64,000 nt of DNA from Allolobophora icterica (GCA_963556255.1 OY744608.1:7108523-7172522); one strand, 5' to 3'; positions 43,764 through 54,446 are shown, counted from the stretch's first letter. The notes: a model not told the origin generated them from the sequence alone. A program made the numbers and translations.

Positions 43764-45030
43764 CTGAGGGATGGCGGACGGAGACAGATAGGCAAGAATA
43801 CAGATGTACTGACAGACAGACAAACAGACTGACCGACCAACTGACTGACTGAATGACTGAATGAATGAATGAATGAATGAATGACTGACTGAATGAATGA
43901 ATGAATGACACATTGACTGACTGATTTATATAATGACTGACTGACTGACTGACTGACTGACTGACTGACTGACTGACTGACTGACTGACTGACTGACTGA
44001 CTGACTGACTGACTGACTGACTGACTGACTGACTGACTGACTGACTGACTGACTGACGAATTGACTGACAGACAGACGTACAAACAGACAGACACACACA
44101 TACATTTGTGTATAAATGGCAGATCCAGGGACCCATCGGGTCATGCCCTCTAACCTCAAGCAGAGATTGAAGGCCGTGTCCGTCGTGTCTCAAGATTTGC
44201 CCTTATTTTTTTATAACAACCGGCAGACGAATGTACGGCCAGACGGAAGGAAAGGAAGACACACAGATAGGCAGACAGCCAAAGAACAAGAAACATACAG
44301 AAAGAAAGACAGACGGACGGAGAGGAAGGAAGACAGACAGAAACACACATAGAGAAGGAGTGACAGAACGATAAACAGACAAGACGGACAGACATTATAC
44401 GAAGACAGACAACCAGACATCCAGACAAGAAAGAAGAGACGGTTAGACGGACATGCATTCTGGTAATCGTCTGACTAAAGGTGGCTGAAGATATGCAGTT
44501 TATATCTTCATCAGGTTGCACGATTACATTCTTACTGGCACAGACAGATACACTGACAGACAGACAGACGGATAGACAGACAGATTGACATGCGGATAGA
44601 TAGGTAGACGGATAGACATACAGACACACAGACCGAGACAACAAGGAGAAAGACAATTACCCAGAGAAAAACACGAGCAAACGGGAGAGAGAGAGCTACG
44701 TCTGGTATGGAAGAGATGTAAGCAGAGACAGAGAGATGCAGACAGGAACAAACAGAGAGAGACTGACAGAGAGACGGAGAGACGAAGAGAAAGAAGCGAA
44801 GAAATGGAGAAAGACATAGATAGTGTTGTAGGAAAGTAAACAAACAGTATGCCACGTACAGAGAAAAATAGACAGACATAGAAAGCAGAACAGAGAACCA
44901 GACAAACAGTCTGAGAAAGACAGACAGACAGATTTCCAATAGGGAACCTGGTACATGGAATCTACCGCAAGACAGACATATAAAGCAAGACATAGAGTGG
45001 GACAAAGAACCAGAGAAAGACAGACAGAGG
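43719..45030. repeat. (CA)n/(TA)n, (GACT)n and degenerate GACA/GAGA field
   Basis: (CA)n at 43721-43746 with TA at 43747-43763; ACTGACTGAATG mixtures at 43828-43934; about 31 GACT units at 43935-44058. A 900-base purine-rich GACAGACA/GAGA region then extends to about 45030, with interspersed ordinary sequence. Frames of repeating SVSQSVSQ are artefacts. Confidence 0.9.
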
Positions 45031-45501
45031 GACAGCCAGATATCCGATAGTGAACCCGGTACATGGGGGTGTATACGGGAACGAATCAGCCATCAGACGG
45101 ACCAGAAGCCACATGGCTAAGCACGGGGAGTGTGTATCAGTGCGATGGATATGACTATCTTCAGCAGGCTGTTCCGGCAGTCTCTGCCTCCAGCCGGTCC
45201 GCCATTGCTTGCCCTACGTTCGCCTACCGTCGGCTTTTTTCGAAATTAAGATTAACTTCATGATCCGCTTGGACAAAATTTACACGGGGTCAAACTTGAT
45301 GTCTACACCCTCCTGCTTCCTCTGAAAGTCGTATGCATGGACTTTTTCCGACGGCTCCGACGATCCAAGGTAAGAGGCGTTTCCAACCTCTTCGAACATC
45401 GGCCGTGTCTCGAGAGAGAGGCTGAAGAAAGGCGCTATAGAAATGGCCTGAGTTACGTCTCAGTAGTGTTGTGAGGTTGCTGATAAGCGCTATATAAATA
45501 A

Positions 45502-45700
45502 TCGTAATCGTCATCTGCAAACTTCTAAAGCGCCACTCGAAGGCCAAGCGCAGGGCATCAGCTTATTCACGAGCGATGGACAATTGTGGGTGTGCAACTT
45601 GTTCAAGGTCGTTACGCAGTGACTTGAGGTAGATTCGAACCTGCGACCCTCCGGTTACAAGTCACAGAACATACCGCTACACCGCCGCGTCCTAAATAGT
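45502..45700 (-). mobile_element. tRNA-derived SINE family S3 with family T tail
   Basis: On the minus strand a head reading GGCGGTGTAGCGGTATGTTC (A box region) is followed by a B box GCAGGTTCGAATCTACC. The body ends in the family T tail (CTAAAGCGCCACTCGAAGG on the plus strand, about 45523). The element therefore pairs a tRNA-like head with the tail shared with LINE 3' ends. Confidence 0.75.
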
Positions 45701-45779
45701 TAGAAATATGCTTGCCTAAATGCATGCGTAAATGTATATGTTCGAACAAACCTACATGAAATACATACTTATTTTATTT

Positions 45780-46065
45780 ATTACAGTGGTTTTATATAGC
45801 GCCTCTTCAAGATTATCTACTCAGTAGTACATAAGTACAAACAAACGTACATGCATACTTGCATACATACATCACATACATAAATTCATGCATACATTCA
45901 TAAATACATCACATACATAAATTCATACATACATCGCATACATACATTCATGCATACATTCAAACATACATCACATACCTACATTCATGCATACATTCAA
46001 ACATACATCACATACCTACATTCATGCATACGTTCATACATACATTTATGCATACATATATGCAG
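45780..46065. repeat. CATA/CATT degenerate tandem repeat
   Basis: After a SINE-like fragment (45787-45815), an array of CATACATTCATGCATACATT units with a longer period of about 40 bases (twice TTCAAACATACATCACATAC) extends to about 46065. Confidence 0.85.
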
Positions 46066-46069
46066 TAGT

Positions 46070-46200
46070 GTGCAAAAGTCTTGAACAGGCAGCCGAAATT
46101 TTGAAAATTCGGTATTTTTGAATTTTCATGCTACCTGTGTGCGATATGACAATGTTCGTATAATTCGTTTAAACATCTGTCTGCTTGATTGATTGGTTGG

Positions 46201-46245
<45 letters not shown>

Positions 46246-46730
46246 CTTTGGCTAGTAGGCCTATATAGCTATGAGCTGCATTTAATATTTTTAGTGGCAC
46301 GTGTGTTTTACAGAAGTTATCACCGCATACTGGGCTAGCGGTATAAAAAACACGTAATTTCATTCTTTTAACTTTTACACTGTTTGACACCTTATAAGTT
46401 TTCTTTCTTTTGTGTGGTGGCCCTTCTTTTATTTTGTGACCTTGAAAAGGGCCTTTTGACGTGTGACATGACGGGTTAGTACCTGATTGGCCATCCTTTG
46501 TCCTTGGAAACGGCCTTACACCTGGCAGGCACGGAATGAAACAGCTTGATGAGGTGAACTCCGGTGACAGCGTGGTTCCAAGCTGCTATTACCTACTGTA
46601 TTAGCTCTCTCTTGCTTTCTGGTTACTTCGTCAACTCTTCTATGCCTCAAGTTATTGATTGGATTCAGGTCTGGTGACTGACCTAGCCAGCCAGCCAGCC
46701 AGACAGACAGACAGACAGACAGACAGCCTT
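46070..46730. mobile_element. Possible Tc1/mariner-like remnant with (GATT)n and (GACA)n
   Basis: GTGCAAAAGTCTTGAACAGG at about 46070 resembles ends of Tc1-like elements, and GGTCTGGTGACTGACCTAGCC at about 46668 resembles internal sequence of such elements. No transposase frame or partner end was found. (TTGA)n occupies 46183-46243 and (GACA)n about 46701-46724. Confidence 0.3.
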
Positions 46731-47277
46731 GTAACTCGCTATAGCAGGTCCTTGTAAAATACTACAACAGCCTGCCTTAAAGAACACGGTTAGACCTATA
46801 TAATTATATTCTTTATGCGTAAAGGAAGCCTATTTAACAAGTATTCTTGTATGAGTATATTCTCCAACAAGTATTCTTGTAAGGGTATATACTCAATAAT
46901 ATTACTCATACTCCAACAAGTACGTTTGTGAGGTTGTATACACCAACCAGCATTCTTACCCCAGTTTTGGAGTAAGATAGATGTTAAGAAATGAACGTTT
47001 TGTTGTGCTTTGCTTTGAGGGTCTATTTTATCTCGGAATCCATCTTTCCCCTCTGTTACTCTATCTCGTCTGGAAGTCTACCTGGCCAAGTAATGACTCA
47101 ATAACCTGAATCTATAGAAAAGAAAGTTCACTAGTGATTTTAATACAGAACGGCGCTCGTGAATAATCTGGTGCACTGCGTTGAGCTTTAGAGCATTGCT
47201 TTAGGAATTTGTAATTTACAGTTACTGCCAGAGACTAAAATTCTACTGTCAGGGAGGTCCAGGAATCAAACGACGTC

Positions 47278-47440
<163 letters not shown>

Positions 47441-47818
47441 CCATACAACTTCTTTGTAGATACGTCTCATTTCCCAATCCACAAGCATTAATTTTAGTTC
47501 TTCGTCTTCCTACGACTTGCCTTCAATTCTTGCAAAAGCTCTGTCCTCACGAGCGAGTTCCCGTCACAGATACAGTTAAGTTTTTTATTGTGTTGCAAGC
47601 CAGTGTTCCCTCCTCTTGTAAAGGCAGCCATCGTCGACGACTCTTGCAGCCACAAGATATCGTTATATAATGTATGCACTCGTTAGACACCTTTAAAACG
47701 GTCCAGATTATACATACCTAACGAAAGCCATACAGATTATACATACCTAACGAAAGCCATACAATTTGTTTAATGACAAAGGCTTAAGTAAGGTCGATTC
47801 AACGGCCGTGTCAGCTAT

Positions 47819-48702
47819 TCTTCTTCTTTATGTTCTCTGCCCATTGGCAGGTTCGTATGACCAATGACGCCATCGTTCTCTGTCTTGTGCTCTTCTCTTC
47901 AGTCCACTGTATCCTTCTTCTTTTGTCATCATCCAGTCTAGCAGCATTGCCCTCGGTCTTCCTCGCGTCTTTCTCCCCTCCATCCTTCCCTCCATGATGT
48001 CTCTTAGCAGTGTCTCACTCCTTAGGATGTGCCCGATCCATTTCCTTTGTCGTCCGCGTATAGTACTTATGAGTGATCTTTGTTCTTCTACCATTTGCAG
48101 GATTTCCTCGTTCGTCCTCCGTTCCACCCAGCTAACTCTCTCCATTCTGCGCCACACCCACATCTCGAAGGCCTCCAATCTTTTTATGTCGTCCTTCCTC
48201 ATTGTCCATGTCTCGGAGCCGTACAGCACCACACTCCACACCAGTGTCTTCACCATTCTCTTCTTTAGATTCTTGCTTAAGGTTCCTCTCATCAGCTCTC
48301 CTCTTTTGTAAAATGCATCTTTTCCCATGGATATTCTTCTTTTTATTTCCTCGTGGCATCTTGCATCGTCTGTGATCACACTTCCTAGATAGCAAAACTT
48401 CTCCACCTGTTCTATTTCTTGTCCGTTTAGTGTGATCTTTATTGTTTGTGGTATTATACCGCTTCTCTTGTTTATCTTCATTACCTTTGTCTTCTTTACG
48501 TTTATTTTCATTTCATATTCCAGTGATACCGTATTTAGACGATCCATCATCCTTTGTAAGCCCTCCTGGCTAGTTGCCAGCATCGCCTGGTCATCTGCAA
48601 ATCTCAATGCCTTCACCCTTCTTCCTCCTACCTTTATCCCCTCCTCCATATCGTCTAGCGTTTCTCTTATGATCTCTTCTATATAGATGTTGAATAGGAT
48701 TG
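47819..48702 (-). pseudogene. 5'-truncated LINE (RTE/L1-type reverse transcriptase C-terminal part)
   Basis: A minus-strand frame of 273 codons (47828-48649) starts just before the RT catalytic box ([10 protein letters not shown]). It continues with [42 protein letters not shown] and [11 protein letters not shown], phrases common to invertebrate LINE RTs of the RTE-like type. The insert is framed by an 11-bp direct repeat GTGTCAGCTAT (47808-47818 and 48703-48713), a LINE-style target duplication. The 3' tail is short (AAGAAGAAGA). The frame is open but lacks endonuclease and most of RT, so it is inert. Confidence 0.85.
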
Positions 48703-49044
48703 GTGTCAGCTATAAGATCTTGATAAATGTAATGTACTCGTTACACACCTTTGAAAACGATTCTCCCGACGCTATGTAGATATCCCATTCAACGAAAAGT
48801 AAATTTAATCAATTGACCTCGTCGTAATTCTAATAATAGGCTTAAACCAAGGTTCACATCAACGACCTTAGCAGCCAAAACGCGGCTGATAATGTAATGA
48901 AACTCGCTACACACCTTTAACAGCGATTATCCCGACGCTATATAGACCTCCATTCAAAGAAAAGCGCTTCCATCCGCTGACCGAGCTCTACTTCTGCTTG
49001 TGATAATTATAATAGGCTTGTGTACTATTCCCAAGCCTCACATC

Positions 49045-49869
49045 CAGTGCTTCCACTCTCCATTTTCAGAATTCCCAAGATCTTGCCACAAAAATCCCAA
49101 GATTGTACTAAAAATCCCAAGAAGGCCTAACTGACATACTGTCAATGGTGGAAGTGGTCATTTTCTTAAAGAACTTGTTGATACAAATCATGCTGTTTTT
49201 GTTTCGTAGTTTTTAACTTGTTTGGCAGACTGCATGTTTCAGTAGTGCCGACCTGTGCGTTTTATTTTGGAACAAACGCTACTTTTGCTACATATTTATC
49301 TCCTCGCTTTAAGCCAAGGTTTAAATTCATCGATTTTCAGCCACTCCTTGTTCAACAGTTGTCCTTACTATACCATACCTTTCCTTTCTAACGCGGCTCG
49401 ACGCCAGTGTTGCCAGACTCAAAGTCAGAATCAGACGATGCCATGACAAATTCCGGTTTAAAACTGTTACAACTTTACGCAGATTTGTCCAGATTTAGTC
49501 CTTTTCCTTTAATAATTGCACAAAAACTTGGAACGTCCGCATCGGCGGCAAAATGTATGGAACTATGGATTACGGAATCTACGGAATATACGGATGAAGT
49601 ATGACGTCATGTTCTTCACGATATAGCCTATGTGTCAGTAAGGTACAGAAGTAAATGACCAGTAGCCGTAGACACATGTTCAACGATTCACTCAACGACA
49701 ACAAGTCAACAAGTGCTTATTGTTATAATTCCATGTGAAATATTAACAATATATTATGACTGTAAACCTTAGTAAAAAATCCCCAGATTGCCATGGAAAA
49801 TCCCCAGATCCCAAGACGATCCGCCAATTCCCAAGATCTTGGGACAATTCCCAATGAGTGGAGGCACTG
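49045..49869. mobile_element. Non-autonomous hAT element, 825 bp
   Basis: The ends are CAGTGCTTCCACTC and, inverted, GAGTGGAGGCACTG (13 of 14 matching). Subterminal CCAAGATCTTG occurs at both sides. Perfect 8-bp duplication CTCACATC at 49037-49044 and 49870-49877. Short repeats of AATCCCCAGAT / ATTCCCAAGAT mark both subterminal regions. No transposase was found. Confidence 0.92.
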
Positions 49870-49889
49870 CTCACATCAACGGCCCTAGC

Positions 49890-50625
49890 AGCCATTAGAT
49901 ATCAGGAAATCTCTAATAATTTACATGCATGGATGTCTTCCAATCGCCTTGCTCTTAATTACTCCAAAACTCAACTAAACCTCACACGCTCTTCCTACTT
50001 TCAACTTCGGCGCATCAGGACTATTCGCAAATCCGTTTCCCTATCCACCTTGACCCATAGGCCTATAATAGTTCACGCATTTGTCTGGTCTAGAATGGAC
50101 TATTGCAAATAAATTCTTCTAGGTCTTCCTAGGATCCGCCTGTCTCCTCTCCAGTCAGTTCTCAATGCTGCTGCCGGACTGATGCTCGTCTTCCTCAATT
50201 TTCCCAAATCTCTTCGTTTATGGTCAATCAACTTCACTGGCTCCCTCTCATATCCCGCATTCAATTTAAAGTTCTTGTTCTCGTCCTCAAGTCCAAACTG
50301 GGTACTACTCCCAATTATCTCAGGGACCTCATCTGCCCCTCTTTCTCTAGCTTCTCACCGACCACTCCGCTCTCGCGACCGGCAGGTCCTGTTCGTTCCG
50401 CGTTCCAGGACCATTCTAGCTCAAAACTTGATCTTTTGTCAACAAAGGGCCTTCCCTGTGGAATGCCCTTCCTGCCTCTTTACGGGTAATCTTACTTTCT
50501 GGATCTCTTCCTACATCCCTTTCCGTGATTAAATCCTTTTTCTTCTCTCGGGGCTTTCTCCCTCTGGGAGCGCTACTGAATGGCCTCAGCGGTGAGCGGC
50601 GCTATACAAATCTCCAAAGACGATA
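49890..50625 (+). pseudogene. CR1/L2-type LINE 3' fragment
   Basis: Disjointed frames show LHAWMSSNRLALNYSKTQL, WSRMDYCK, LHWLPLISRIQFKVL and TTPNYLRDLICPSF, which are typical of the C-terminal RT region of CR1/L2/jockey-type LINEs. Several frame changes are needed to link them, so the copy is old. The 3' end reads GAGCGGCGCTATACAAATC. Confidence 0.75.
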
Positions 50626-51370
50626 CGATACGCTATCGTTGAAACATTTCGATAACGTATGGTACTCGTTAGACACCTTTAAAATGGTTCTCCTGACGCT
50701 ATATATTCAACGAGACGCGAATTTAGTTAAATGCTCTTTGAAACATTTTGAGGTAAGGTGAACGTTAACGGCATTGGCGGCCTCAAGATAGCCTATCGTT
50801 AAAAAGTTGGACAATGTAATGCACTCGTACCACAATTCTAAAACGGTTGCCCCGACGCTAGATAGACCCCTCAACCGAAAGTTAACTGAGTAACCTGGTT
50901 CTTGAAAAAGCGTAGGGTAGGGTTGACGTAAACGGCACTAGCAGCCATAAGATATCGTTAAAACAGGATAATGTAATACGCTCTTTAGACACCTTTAAAA
51001 CAGTTCTGACGACGCTATAATTACAATCAACGCAAGACGAATTCAGTTAGTTGTACCGTGATATAGTTTCAGCCTTAGGTAAGGTCGACGTTAACGGCCG
51101 TGGCAGCCAAAATAAACAACGGAGCTACTTCTTGTTGGACCATGATTACCAACGAATTCCACCGTAGCACCATTTTTTTTCTTTTTGGTTTGACCCTTTC
51201 GGAGTCTGATCTGGCGTCGAAACTGGCCAAACGACTTGACTCATTCGACCTTTCTCTTTGGTGTGTGAGGTGGTGCTGAGAAATGTCGCAGATTTACATA
51301 TACTTTGCATGTGCAACAGGTCCTCATTTGTCTCTACATTGCACGTGTAATGGAGCATCATGATTATAAA

Positions 51371-51641
51371 GATTCTTATTTATTGCCTTTATTATTAGGA
51401 TTCCTATTTGTGGATTTTATTATTGGGTTCCTATTTATTGACTTTATTAGGATTCCCATATTTTGACTTTATTATTGGAATTCCTATTTATTGACTTTAT
51501 TATTAGGATTCCTATTTGTCGACTAACTATTGGGTCCTATTTATTGTCAATAGATAGGATTCCTATCTATTGACTTTTTTATTAGGATTCCTATTTATTG
51601 ACTTTATTATTAGCATTCCTTTTTTATGTGTTGCTTTACAG
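51371..51641 (+). repeat. ~27-bp minisatellite of acceptor-like units ending at the exon 2 splice site
   Basis: Nine to ten units of the type GATTCCTATTTATTGACTTT + ATTATTAG. Each unit carries a branch-point-like TTGACTT, a T-rich stretch and often a terminal AG. The last unit, degenerate (CATTCCTTTTTTATG...CTTTACAG), is the real 3' splice site of exon 2. Confidence 0.85.
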
Positions 51642-51743
51642 TCGGACACCAACTCGAGCTTCTTGCGAGCAGCTCGCTCTGGAAATCTCGAGAAGGTTTT
51701 GGAACTGCTCAAGAACAACACGGACATCAACACAAGCAACGCA
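51642..51743 (+). CDS. Ankyrin exon 2: first ankyrin repeat (34 codons)
   Basis: It encodes [23 protein letters not shown] and [10 protein letters not shown]. The exon is bounded by a good acceptor (GCTTTACAG|TCG) and donor (GCA|GTAAGA), phase 0 at both ends. The peptide closely matches the start of the membrane-binding domain in vertebrate ankyrins, where Ser-Asp-x-Asn-x-Ser-(F/Y)-Leu-Arg-Ala-Ala-Arg opens repeat 1, and its exon boundaries fall at the same place. The helix pair and the GxDIN turn of an ankyrin repeat are both visible. The long frames around it are read-through into the (ATC)n tract and can be ignored. Confidence is high because both length and phase agree with exon 3. Confidence 0.9.
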
Positions 51744-51757
51744 GTAAGACCTCTAAT

Positions 51758-51832
51758 CATCATCATCATCATGGTCGTCATCATCATCATAGTTGTCGTC
51801 ATTATCATCATCGTCGTCGTCATCATCATTCG
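51758..51832 (+). repeat. (ATC)n/(GTC) tract after exon 2
   Basis: About 25 ATC units with GTC and GTT variants, just downstream of the donor. Confidence 0.95.
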
Positions 51833-51837
51833 CATCA

Positions 51838-52015
51838 GCGATATTAGCCGATTGGTTCGAGTGCTCGCTTGTAACGCAGAGAGTTCGGGTTCGATCCTGC
51901 TCCCCTGTGACGATTATTGTGTAAGAACCCTGATCAAGTCATTCACTCACAATTGTTCAGCGCCATCGAGTGATGCTTGATCATTAGATACTGGCGCTTG
52001 ATAAATGCCTGATAA
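51838..52015 (+). mobile_element. tRNA-derived SINE family S1, copy 2
   Basis: A-box-like TTAGCCGATTGGTTCGAG and B box GGGTTCGATCCTG, then the S1 body (CAGCGCCATCGAGTGATGCTT). It ends with GCGCTTGATAAATGC and a short (AAT) tail. Confidence 0.8.
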
Positions 52016-52059
52016 TAATAAAAAACTGCGAATGAAACATAATACTGTTGACTCCTCTA

Positions 52060-52200
52060 CTATGGATGATAATCTACCACACTGGATCTCGACGCTGGAA
52101 AGACCTCCCTCCTGAATTCCGCAAATTCTCAGTTCCTGCACCAACATTGCCGCTCTCCTACCATCATCTGCCTCAGGCTCCTCTATCTATCATCTCTTTC
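52060..52200 (+). pseudogene. LINE fragment (LPPEFRKFS-type)
   Basis: A short frame TGSRRWKDLPPEFRKFSVPA resembles the WNxLPxExR box near the C-terminus of CR1/L2 LINE proteins. It is interrupted by the SINE at 52203 and probably continues at about 52448. Confidence 0.5.
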
Positions 52201-52202
52201 CA

Positions 52203-52445
52203 TTGTAGGGCGTGGTGGCTCAGTGGTAAGTTCGGCGCCTTGTGACCTGAGGGTTGCAGGTTCGAATCCCACTCTAGCCGATGCGTACGGACCCTGGGCA
52301 AGTCCTTCGCTCGCGATTGCTTGTGGCGCCTCGGCGTGAAAACTCCGACACAGTATCAATGCTGTAGTCGGGAGCGCCTCTGAGTAGTAGTAGACTTGTG
52401 GAGGCGCTATAGAAATATCCGAAAAATAAAAATAAATAAATAAAT
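52203..52445 (+). mobile_element. tRNA-derived SINE family S2
   Basis: A box TGGCTCAGTGG (about 52215) and B box GGTTCGAATCC (52259-52269) with tRNA-like spacing. The body ends GAGGCGCTATAGAAATATCC and the tail is (AAAT)n. It splits a LINE 3' fragment. Confidence 0.85.
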
Positions 52446-52447
52446 AA

Positions 52448-52705
52448 AAATTCCAATATGGAGTCTCACCTGTTCATGAATCCCTCTGCCCGTCACCCAC
52501 TCCTCCTCCTTCCAACCCTATACGACACCAGCCTCAGCAGCCTCTGTCTCCTTCTCTCGCTGGACTTCTGGCAACCGCACTTGTTCTCCGCTTGGTATCT
52601 CTGGACAACCCCTCTGACATGACGCAGCGCTCGTGAATCAACTGGTTCCCGGCGCTTAGCGTTTCAGTAGCGCTTTAGGAATGTGAGTTTACGATATCAT
52701 TCGTA
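52448..52705 (+). mobile_element. LINE 3' end with family T tail
   Basis: A CT-rich stretch with CTCAGCAGCCTCTG and CTGGCAACCGCACTTG leads into AGCGCTCGTGAATCAACTGG and GCGCTTTAGGAATGTGAG. The same arrangement is seen at 56565-56850, so the two are copies of one LINE 3' end. Confidence 0.65.
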
Positions 52706-52744
52706 TCACCGCAATCGCGGATTCCTTGATATCCTCCTAATCGT

Positions 52745-52895
52745 ACAAGGTAACAGGTAACGGTCACATGGAAAGGTAACAGGTAAAGGTAACAGGTAAA
52801 GGGCACAGGTGAAGGTAACAGGACAAGGTAACAGGACAAGGTAACAGATGAAGATAAAAAGTGAAGGTAACAGGTAAAGTTAATAGGTAAAGACC
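52745..52895 (+). repeat. ~12-bp minisatellite AAGGTAACAGGT
   Basis: About a dozen imperfect units of AAGGTAACAGGT. They contain ACAGGTAAAG, which is close to a consensus splice donor. Confidence 0.85.
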
Positions 52896-52911
52896 AAACA
52901 CTTGTCATCAT

Positions 52912-53095
52912 GCATTTGTTAAGCGCCATTACCTAACGACCAAGCATCAATCGATGGCGCTGAGCAACTGTGAGTGAAGGTCCTGAGGGACTTGCTCAAG
53001 TTCCCTACACAGTAACCGTCTCAGTGGATGAGGTTCGAACCCGTAGACTACGCGGTACAATGCGAGCGTTCTAACCAATCGGCTACCGTGGCCCA
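52912..53095 (-). mobile_element. tRNA-derived SINE family S1, copy 3
   Basis: On the minus strand: TAGCCGATTGGTTAGAACGC (A box), ACGGGTTCGAACCTC (B box), ACTGTGTAGGGAACTTGAGC and GGCGCTTAACAAATGC end. It is the best-preserved S1 copy. Confidence 0.85.
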
Positions 53096-53139
53096 CGATG
53101 ATAAACACATTTCTTTACAATCCTTTCAACGAAATTCCT

Positions 53140-53690
53140 TAACTGATTAAGGTGATACTTGTTGTTGAAACTTTTCGTAAGAAACCCGTGTTACCTCTAC
53201 CCAAAGGTAGAGGTAACACGTTTGCTTGCATAGCTCTCAGAAGCATACGGGTAAAGATAGACGCAGAGTTGATTAATAAGCTCAGCGCTCTAGCGTTCAT
53301 GAATATTACAAAACGTAACTGTTCCATAACTGTTCCACCTCTCTGGAACAAACTCCGCCAGTAGGCCCCTACTACGAGAAATATCCGATCCATCCTACGA
53401 AACACCAAAACCTGACTCACCTCTTGCTCTTTCACTCAAAACTGAAAACATTGCACTTTCACAAATTTTATCCAGATTCCACTTCCCCTTACCTCCCTCA
53501 CCGTTTCAACTCTATACGCCAACCAGCTTTGCCGTCTGACTGTCTGCCTGCCCGACCCCTTTGAATCTTGCGTTGGAACCGAGTTCATCTCCCGCCTATT
53601 GATTTTGTTTTGACTAAGCGCCTGTGAATAAGCTGGTTACAGACTTCGCTTTATGGGCGCTATAGAAATTTCGAGGTTACGATTACGATA
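53140..53690 (+). pseudogene. LINE 3' fragment with family T tail
   Basis: A short frame includes SITVPPLWNKLRQ, like the WN-L box of CR1/L2 LINEs. It is followed by untranslated sequence and the tail GCGCCTGTGAATAAGCTGG ... GGGCGCTATAGAAATTTC. Near the start is a 20-bp-arm palindrome, GTGTTACCTCTACCCAAAGGTAGAGGTAACAC (about 53188-53219), broken here only by its junction AA. Confidence 0.6.
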
Positions 53691-53699
53691 ACATGACAA

Positions 53700-53940
53700 G
53701 AGTTTTAAGTGGTTCATAAGACGTGTAGTCTGTATTAGAACCACTGTAAGTAAACCTGCAATGCTTGATAGCCTAGCTTTCCTCTTAAAAGCTGTGATAG
53801 TGTCCACTGAGACAAGACTATAATTCAACCCATTCCACAAGTCCACGACTCTTGCATTTAAGAATTTCTGCCCTAATGTTCCGTTCTTAAATAATTTATA
53901 CCTATATCCTCTAGTGGCCTGTTTCGTGCTAAGTCAGAGA
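53700..53940 (-). pseudogene. LINE C-terminal fragment, minus strand
   Basis: The minus-strand frame DLWNGLNYSLVSVDTITAFK with KRKARLSS fits the conserved W-N-x-L ... F-K-x-x-L C-terminus of CR1/L2-type LINE proteins. It is short and 5'-truncated. Confidence 0.65.
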
Positions 53941-53954
53941 ACCTCTCCCACTGA

Positions 53955-54045
53955 ATAAATTCAGCACTCGTGAATAAGCTGGTGCCCTGCGCTTAGCTTA
54001 GCTTAGCGCTTTAGAAATTTGGAGTTTACAATTACGATTAGTGTA
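53955..54045 (+). mobile_element. Family T tail fragment
   Basis: AGCACTCGTGAATAAGCTGG, GCTTAGCTTAGCTTAGCGC and GGAGTTTACAATTACGATTA. There is a local TTAGC triplication. Confidence 0.7.
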
Positions 54046-54282
54046 CTTGTTCGTGCACCTCTGTATAAAAATCTCAGAAGAGTGGTCTTCATAAGTTCGA
54101 AGGATCGTTAAGCTGAGGCACAGATAAGACTGAGCAATCCTTACCTTTCTAATCTGGAGGAGCTTTTGTTGGTAGGAGAACTAAGTTAGCACCAGCTGGT
54201 GTCGTAGATAGGCCTACGTATTCCACAAGCTGTTCTATCCAAATACCAACCCGGATCAATTTGCCTAACAACATCATGTTGT

Positions 54283-54322
54283 TGATGATGATGATAATGA
54301 TGATGATGATGATGACGATGAC

Positions 54323-54421
<99 letters not shown>
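54283..54421 (+). repeat. (GAT)n tract before exon 3
   Basis: About 45 GAT/ATG units with a few AAT and GAC variants, ending 25 bases before the splice acceptor. Confidence 0.95.
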
Positions 54422-54446
54422 AACGCTGTCGTTGCTTTCGTCGTAG

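Larger units (their letters stand above)
47640..51115 (-). repeat. D1 repeat array (about 157-170-bp spacing), interrupted by a LINE and a MITE
   Basis: Units in minus orientation carry GCAGCCATAAGATATCGTTA, TAATGTAATGCACTCGTTAG and ACACCTTTAAAACGGTTCTC followed by CCGACGCTATATAGAC. Copies begin near 47640, 48705, 48870, 49880, 50640, 50795, 50950 and 51090. The LINE at 47819, the MITE at 49045 and the CR1-like fragment at about 49900 are inserted into it. Confidence 0.75.
51744..54446 (+). other. Ankyrin intron 2 with complementary trinucleotide tracts at both ends
   Basis: The intron is 2703 bases. Starting 14 bases after the donor is an ATC/GTC-rich tract (51758-51832). Ending 25 bases before the acceptor is a long GAT tract (54283-54421). 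The two are reverse complements in the RNA. A possible branch site GATAACG lies just after the GAT tract (about 54419-54425), then the pyrimidine-rich CTGTCGTTGCTTTCGTCGTAG. Confidence 0.85.
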
